From: Spisula solida
Lineage: Eukaryota; Mollusca; Bivalvia; Venerida; Mactridae
Direction: 5' to 3'
DNA: 64,000 nt
Assembly (NCBI GenBank): GCA_947247005.1
Contig: OX365944.1
Span: forward strand, 6,088,501-6,152,500
Shown one piece after another: positions 58,600 through 64,000 of this stretch. Below the pieces are notes generated by a model. That model was not told the DNA's origin. It was given only the letters and a program-made list of their open reading frames with translations, and searched no databases. Numbering within the stretch: the first letter of the stretch is position 1; each line of letters starts with the position of its first letter. The translations under genes were made by a program, and so were the position numbers.

Positions 58600-59395
58600 C
58601 CTAGTGTTATGTTTGATCTAATGATTGTGAAACGTAAGATATGTTTGATTTTATTATAGCTCCCAATGATTTTGTTAGCCATTTTTAGGGCTGAATATAG
58701 GCACTTTCCGTAAGCAAAATAACCTCCCTTTTTTCTCCCTATTTTGCCCCTTTTTGCCCGTTTAAAAGCAACTATAAATGGGATGGCTGTTTTCAAGTCA
58801 AAACAATAGATTTACAAACTTGTAAAAGTCGTTCTGTTGCTATATAAAATTATGACTTTAGTATTATCAGTAGAAAAAAGCAAAATATGAACAATTTTAA
58901 CAAAAACAATATTTTTTAATAATTCCCAATTTCAAGAATTGCTCTGCTAAAATATCCCAACTTTATGGGCAGAGGCTGTTTCATTTTGATCAAAAAAATC
59001 ACTAGCTTCAGTGATGTCATAATAATATTCTTGTAGATGAACAGCTGTCATTTTATTCAATGCATTACATGGTACCCACAAAGAATCTTCCCTCTGTTGG
59101 TATCACATTACCATGTGTTTATATTCAGTATAGTGACCCTAGCTTCTACTGATATATTTGCAGACAAACTGCGTCACAAGCTTCGCATAATTTTACTTTT
59201 ATAATTAAGTTCCCAGGAAACATATTTGTTCCAAATTCCTAGATATATATAATAAACAAAAACATTACGAGGTATGCAGCAAAGACACCAGTCCGACAAA
59301 TTTCCTGATTGCAGGTACTTAGAAATAGTAAAAACATTATAATTAGGTAATCAGGAAAATACAGTCAACCCAGCTGTGTAAGAGGTCACCTGCAC
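58600..59395. other. AT-rich sequence, no gene seen
   Basis: A 100-codon minus frame (58494-58796) overlaps the palindrome arm and has no splice support. Confidence 0.4.
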
Positions 59396-59398
59396 TAA

Positions 59399-59615
59399 AG
59401 CCTAGGTCCCAATGAGGAATTCCACATCAACGATATTCTCCTGATTTCTTCCGATACCACCTTGATTCATCACCATTCCTTCCGATATCACAAACTGTCT
59501 CATGACTACCCCGAAAATCCCCCTAGACCACGAGGAACCTATTCCCAATGTCATAATTGCACATTAATTTAAATCGGGAGTACATTGCAAAGGCAAAAAA
59601 TGCTCAGTCGGACCT
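59399..59615. mobile_element. PIF/Harbinger-like MITE (copy 2), right end degraded
   Basis: It starts AGCCTAGGTCCCAATGAG after TAA (59396-59398) and tracks copy 1 (22883-23104) along its length: CTCCTGATTT, GATATCACAAACTGTC, CATGACT, CTAGACCACG, GGAACCTATT, AATCGGGAGTACAT and AGGCAAAAAA. The right terminus stops at CTCAGTCGGACCT, lacking the last bases and the second TAA. Both copies lie in the same orientation, 36.5 kb apart. Confidence 0.75.
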
Positions 59616-59619
59616 TCAA

Positions 59620-59985
59620 AACACCAGCTTTCAGCACCTAGTAGTAAAAACATTTCAGAAGTGATTAGAGTATCCACCCAGGGAACTCTCCAAGTAAAGT
59701 CTAGAGTGTCAGGCCATTCATAGGCCAGACTTGTATTTGCGATGTCTTTCGACAACTTGGACTTTAGCGGATATTTTACTGGTTTACTTGGGCATTGTGC
59801 CTTGTATGTGTTTTATATTTTCTGTGCTTAGTTTAGTTCAGTTGGTATTGGGCAATGTAAGTTTTTAATGTTTTCTGTGCTCAGCTGGATAAGTTGAGTG
59901 CTGCCTTCACTGTCTGACTTAATATTATCTTTTGTGCTTTCTTAGGAAGTATTCTTGAATTCAACATATTTCAGAAACGAATGGA
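59620..59985. other. Unassigned T/G-rich sequence
   Basis: A diverged 66-bp duplication (TTGGGCA(T)TGT...TTTTCTGTGCT(T/C)AG) lies at about 59786-59886. Confidence 0.4.
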
Positions 59986-59990
59986 CTTAC

Positions 59991-60093
59991 CCGTGTGTAA
60001 GCAGTAAGTATATGGACATTGTGCCTGATTGAGTTGCAGTGTGCTTCATCCTCCATCCACATTCCATTACATGCATTGCAAATGATCAGCACT
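59991..60093 (-). CDS. Candidate 103-nt coding exon (minus-strand gene)
   Basis: On the minus strand an acceptor with a pyrimidine-rich tract (CATTTTGTAATTTCAG) precedes 103 nt and a consensus donor CACGG then GTAAGT (plus CTTAC, 59986-59990). One base completes a codon, then 34 codons are open in the only stop-free frame, including VLIICNACNGMWMEDEAHCN and SIRHNVHILTAYTR. Three Cys and acidic/His content look protein-like but the family is not recognised. It ends in phase 0, as needed to join the micro-exon at 34543-34567. About 120 bases upstream, ATGGAACA then GTGAGT (plus 60212-60219) could be a start exon in matching phase, but that segment borders a dispersed repeat. Confidence 0.5.
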
Positions 60094-60224
60094 CTGAAAT
60101 TACAAAATGTGGAGAATCTAGACATATTAGAGAAACATAGTATAACAAATATATTAATGGACAGCAAGTGAAAATATTCATACACAGGACGGAGAAATCA
60201 ATGTAACTCACTGTTCCATCTAAT

Positions 60225-61095
60225 ATTATAGTCAGTAATAGTCCACAGTTCATTAAACAAGAGGGACATAATAATGGTATTCTGACCATTGTCATTAATG
60301 TTTGCTTGCAAACGATAACATCTAACTTGATTCCGACTTCCGACTTGTTAACTGTGCATGCGTTCAACAGCACTTAGGGATATATTTGCACCTCCGGGTT
60401 ACTTAAGGATCCACACTATGAGCGGCTGTTTATTTGCAACGATGCATCTATCATTTCCCCCTTTTGAACCTCGCCTTGCCAACACTCTGTCCAATTGTGA
60501 AGAGGCGCCCGCATCTGATGCTGTGAAATATGTGTAGATATAATGAAAATATCCGTCTAATTTTAGTCATCACCAAGGAAAATAAGTATAGCGAAAAATA
60601 GAGATTTCGTTTAAGGCGACTGTTTCATTGGCTAACGTGTACTCGTAAGGGGTCGAATAGAAATAGAAATCAAAGCGCTGTGTAGAGCGTATACATATCT
60701 ACATGTTTTTATCGTCACTCCGTTATAAATATCATGCCACCTGTCAAAAGAAAGACAGTATGTGTAACTTTGAACAACACCTATCAAATACACTGAGCAG
60801 AACGGTAAAATAGACATTCTTTCTATTGCACACTTTAGACTCTGCAGTCTACATTGATATGCTATAGCTTAAAAATTGCATGATAAATGGATATGCCCTG
60901 CAAACGATTTTTGGAACAGCTAAAACTTGTAATTATTAATATCCAGTACTAGGGGTTCAGTGACATTCATCAAAGTTTGATAAGCTGTTACGAAACTCTC
61001 TGGAGATTTCATAATGTTTTGGTATTTTGCAATAAGAGACCCAGCTGAACATGACCTACAGCAGATCTCAAACTGCCTCACAACAGGAAATAAGT
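60225..61095. other. Unassigned sequence
   Basis: About 60258-60320 (AACAAGAGGGACATAATAAT) has the start style of the dispersed repeats. Several short minus frames lack splice support. Confidence 0.4.
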
Positions 61096-61101
61096 TGAGC
61101 T

Positions 61102-61197
61102 GCGGTCAAACTATCGTCAATATGCGGTCCAAAAATGACACCTATCGCGGCGATCAACCCAGTTTTGGGCCGTATATTGGCGATAGTTTGGTCGCAG
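61102..61197. repeat. Hairpin with 34-bp arms
   Basis: TGCGGTCAAACTATCGTCAA and the following bases through 61135 pair with 61164-61197 with about 5 mismatches and no indels. The 28-base loop contains its own short palindrome ATCGCGGCGAT. It could be a degraded MITE, a cruciform site or a small-RNA precursor; nothing in the sequence decides between these. Confidence 0.7.
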
Positions 61198-61204
61198 AAT
61201 AAAC

Positions 61205-61670
61205 ATGTACCAAGTGCTTTGCAATACTGATCAAACTGTCAAATGTTTAGAACCGAAAGTTGGATTTACAAATTTACTGTTTACAGCTTCATTAGACCTC
61301 GAAACATCAGGGTTACCAATCGTAAGTGCTTTATTTAAACTTACTGACATGCATTTTCTCAGTTATTGTTGCTACCTGCGTAATACGTGCAAATCAAACA
61401 CCGACTTCACATCACAAGTAAGCCTACCAACGTACACATTGACAGTGACTTTCTTGTTTACCTTCTACTAATGTTATAAGACAACAAGGGGATTTTTCAG
61501 ATATTTAATGAAATGTTATTTTATGTTGTTCGGACACTATTTAAACATGTTTAAGCTCTCTGTATGGGTTGTAGAGTGGTTCACTGGCAGGGGGTGGGGG
61601 TCACAGCCAACATGCCGAATACCTGTGGTTGGAGCCAAAACTGATCAAGACATTCAAGTTCTACTGTACT
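61205..61670. other. Unassigned sequence
   Basis: An 88-codon plus frame (61205-61471) starts at ATG but has no known domain and no splice or polyadenylation context that I can support. Confidence 0.35.
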
Positions 61671-61671
61671 A

Positions 61672-61735
61672 GGTTTCATCCATGATGAAGACTATGTGTA
61701 TTAGTCGAAACTAGTTGGAATAAATAAATTGAAAA
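61672..61735 (+). repeat. Retroelement 3' tail with degenerate hammerhead-like fold
   Basis: ATGATGAAGACTATGTGTAT followed by TAGTCGAAAC resembles the hammerhead core order (CTGATGA, stem II, GAAA). GACTA and TAGTC pair as stem II, and ACTAG upstream pairs with CTAGT downstream. The first core base is A instead of C and no stem I fits, so it should be inactive. AATAAATAAATTGAAAAAAT follows. Such motifs mark 3' ends of Penelope-like and other retroelements. Confidence 0.4.
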
Positions 61736-61739
61736 AATA

Positions 61740-62020
61740 CCCGTTGTCTTGTCGTGTGTTCCACTATACTCCTTTATTATTGTATTAGGTTAAATGTTTG
61801 AATTAAGTACAGTTTCATAAAGTTTGAATTAAAACTGTGACTTCTAAATGTATGACTAGTTTAGTAAATGCATTTGTGTCCCTGTAAACAGTGAATCATC
61901 ACATACAACAATAGCACTTGACGAGACAATTTACGCCTTATATCAATAACTCAATAACATCAATTGTGACTTCCACACTTCCACACCCTAGTATGTAAAG
62001 CCGACAATAAGTTTTACTGC
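61740..62020. other. Unassigned sequence
   Basis: Nothing recognised. Confidence 0.4.
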
Positions 62021-62023
62021 AAA

Positions 62024-62242
62024 CTGTAAATCACTTAATTTTCGCGCAACTTTCACTTCATGATTTTTTCCACAAATTTCAAGATTTTTTTTGTTCACGA
62101 GAATTTTGAATTTGCGTGATTGACAATGTCCAATTCCTGACTTTGTATTGCAAAATTTTCGCGAGAATAATGGATTACGTGGGTCAACATCTTCGCAAAA
62201 ATTAGGGAAAATAAAACTCTCACGAAAAAAAGGGATTTACAG
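62024..62242. mobile_element. 219-bp MITE of the CTGTAAA...TTCGCG type
   Basis: The left end CTGTAAATCACTTAATTTTC then GCG has a diverged inverse at the right, CGAAAAAAAGGGATTTACAG followed by TA. The interior is rich in TTCGCG and GCGAGAA. TA is present only on the right side. Related to 20705-20895 and perhaps 34078-34245. Confidence 0.55.
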
Positions 62243-62249
62243 TAGCTGA

Positions 62250-62648
62250 GACATCTTTATCACTGTATGAATCATACTAGCACATAGCTAACATAATTAT
62301 GTTTTAGAACTTAGAGATTTGTATGTAAGTAAAGCATCACCTGTAATTCAGGTATCTTAATTTAGATACAAATTCTATTTTAGCACTCAACAATTCATCT
62401 CGAGTAAAAACATGGAATCAATCAATTTCTGCAGACTTGTGTGTATAACACTCAGTAACAACAGGCGCACCTATTTCACCTATATGCACTTTCATCAAAA
62501 TTCTGTACCAGAACAAAGGGCAATTAATGGTCAAAGATGCCAAGAGTATTAAAATCTCATACTTTCAGATAATGAAAATAAATAGCTGCAATAAGCTTCA
62601 TCAACAATAGTAGTCTACATTGGTTAGATTTCAGAAGCTGACTCCAAT
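62250..62648. other. Unassigned sequence
   Basis: Nothing recognised. Confidence 0.4.
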
Positions 62649-62651
62649 TAT

Positions 62652-62848
62652 TGGCTGGTTCCAAATACAATGCAGAATTTTTGCTGGTTCCAACTTCCAT
62701 ACAGAAATTTGGCTGGTTCCAGCTTCCATGCAGAAATTTGGCTGGTTCCAGCTTTCATGCAGAATTTTAGCTGGTTCCAATTCCCATGCAGAATTTTCGC
62801 TGGTTTCAATTTTCATGCAGAAATCTGGCTGTTTCCAACTTCTACACA
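62652..62848. repeat. 29-bp minisatellite, about 7 copies
   Basis: GGCTGGTTCCAGCTTCCATG followed by CAGAAATTT, with anchors at 62711, 62740, 62769, 62798 and 62827. Frames on both strands reflect the repeat. Confidence 0.9.
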
Positions 62849-62849
62849 A

Positions 62850-64000
62850 TAACTATGTGATCTATTAAATGTCACATGACAGGTAAAAAAGGAAATTTTC
62901 ATTGAAGTTGTATAAGCTTGCATACAAAGCTTGTATGACAATTAAGAAACACCAAGTCAAAGGCAAACTCAGCTATTTGAAGTAAAGACAAACTCATCAT
63001 ACAGCTATTTGAAGTCAAAAGTGTACTCTGTAACTTGATTAAAGTAGGTATCCATTCACAAGATCATTAGATTAAAAAATAATTATAAGGAATTTAAATT
63101 TGAATGTAAGTTTAATATTTAATATTTCTGTAAGTGCTTTGATAAAACAGTACCTAAGCCATACCCAGGAAATCCATGTAGTCAATTCATTAACAGTATT
63201 ATACTATTTCTGTTGCTCATACATTTGGCACAGTCATTGAAATACTTGCCAATATTTAAGAATATATGACAAAATGCAAACACCAGCAAAACATTCAGTG
63301 TGGTATTTGCATTGCTTTATTGTCGGTCCTTAAGAATTTATAATGAGTAATGGTTTTGGAAAACTAAAGTTGGAACTAAGTGAATGTGTAGGTGTTTAAA
63401 GCCAAGGACGATTCTCCATTTAACTCGCTTAATAATTAATAGTAATTATGAATTTGAAAGACCTGAGTTAAAACTAAGTAAATTGAATTATGAATTATAG
63501 TTTTGGAAAATGTATTAAGATTGCAACTAAGTAAAATAAGTAAATGCATGCAAGTGTAAAATGACTTAAGGTGAAGACAAATTTGTATCTATTGAAACTG
63601 GTCTATATTTGTTACCATGGCATTTAACTTGCAACATCATAAAATTAGTTTTGTTATTGGGCAGCAAGTCAATAAAACAACCATTGCAAGATGTAGAGAC
63701 AATTGCGCAGCAAAACAGGAATGAGGGTGCATCGAATCAGGACCGCCAAACAGGTTTCAAAGATCAGTAGGATGCCGATGTGCCAGGATCAAAAACAGCA
63801 CCAATATAGTCTGGGTTTTCAAATGAGGCTCCTGGGTTGTAAAAGAACTTAATGTTGCATGAAGCAACCACTCTGCTTCAACTGATGCTCAGCAAATGAT
63901 TTCCTCTACCATTATATTAATGGTATACAATCGAACTAAACCTGAACATGTATGCTACTTTCAAGACATTCAACTTTCAACACACAGCAATATGTCATAC
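62850..64000. other. AT-rich sequence, no gene seen
   Basis: CATACAAAGCTTGTATG (about 62921-62937) is a short palindrome. An AGCTATTTGAAGT duplication lies near 62970-63020. Loose repeats with AACTAAGTAAA and TTTTGGAAAA lie at about 63350-63540. No supported exon. Confidence 0.45.

Noticed and set aside
60212..60320. Open minus segment including a MSLLFNELWTITDYNIRWN reading before a GTGAGT donor
   Set aside because: That frame leaves the wrong phase for the 59991 exon, and the segment overlaps what looks like the start of a dispersed repeat.

Overview
The window is eukaryotic nuclear DNA, most likely from a bivalve mollusc. It is AT-rich and has no long intact gene, no operons and no bacterial or phage genes. 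It is crowded with minisatellites, tRNA-derived SINE heads, miniature inverted-repeat elements (MITEs) and dispersed repeats rich in TGACCTTGACC and TGACCTTTGACCT of a type common in bivalve genomes. The bivalve call is inference from repeat style, not from a marker gene.

Layout. 0-11 kb: AT-rich sequence with a hAT-type MITE (722-827), a possible minus-strand promoter (3487-3610), a 44-bp array grown from a tRNA-like SINE head (4264-4925), a possible first coding exon (5230-5340, minus), a TA-flanked MITE (8022-8273) and a 53-bp array. 11.3-14.8 kb: a 3.57-kb element with 61-bp terminal inverted repeats and a 5-bp target duplication. 18-28 kb: six arrays, one of which flips orientation internally, plus a MITE, a fold-back element and a 1.8-kb 39-bp array with a 506-bp higher-order repeat. 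29-34.6 kb: a set of phase-compatible minus-strand exon candidates interleaved with 30-bp and 41-bp arrays. 34.7-43.1 kb: almost continuous arrays (33/101, 37, 21, 46 and 50/32 bp) with two TIR elements between them. 43.6-45.1 kb: a decayed pogo/Tigger-like element. 45.9-57.0 kb: arrays of 41, 44, 46, 36, 23 and 24 bp. 57.6-58.6 kb: an almost 1-kb imperfect palindrome. 59.4-64 kb: a second MITE copy, the best single exon candidate (59991-60093, minus), a 34-bp-arm hairpin and a small 29-bp array.

Tandem arrays occupy roughly a fifth to a quarter of the window, in more than 20 unrelated unit types. Long reading frames inside arrays (for example three overlapping frames of 600+ codons at 26.3-28.3 kb) exist because unit lengths are multiples of 3 or lack stops. 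They are open in several frames at once and are not treated as genes. The real coding content appears to be small exons with good splice signals on the minus strand, from at least one gene whose introns hold most of the repeats. I do not recognise the encoded protein. I found no clearly new functional system. The most distinctive structures are the 1-kb palindrome, the tRNA-head minisatellite, the array inversion and the 5-bp-TSD element.
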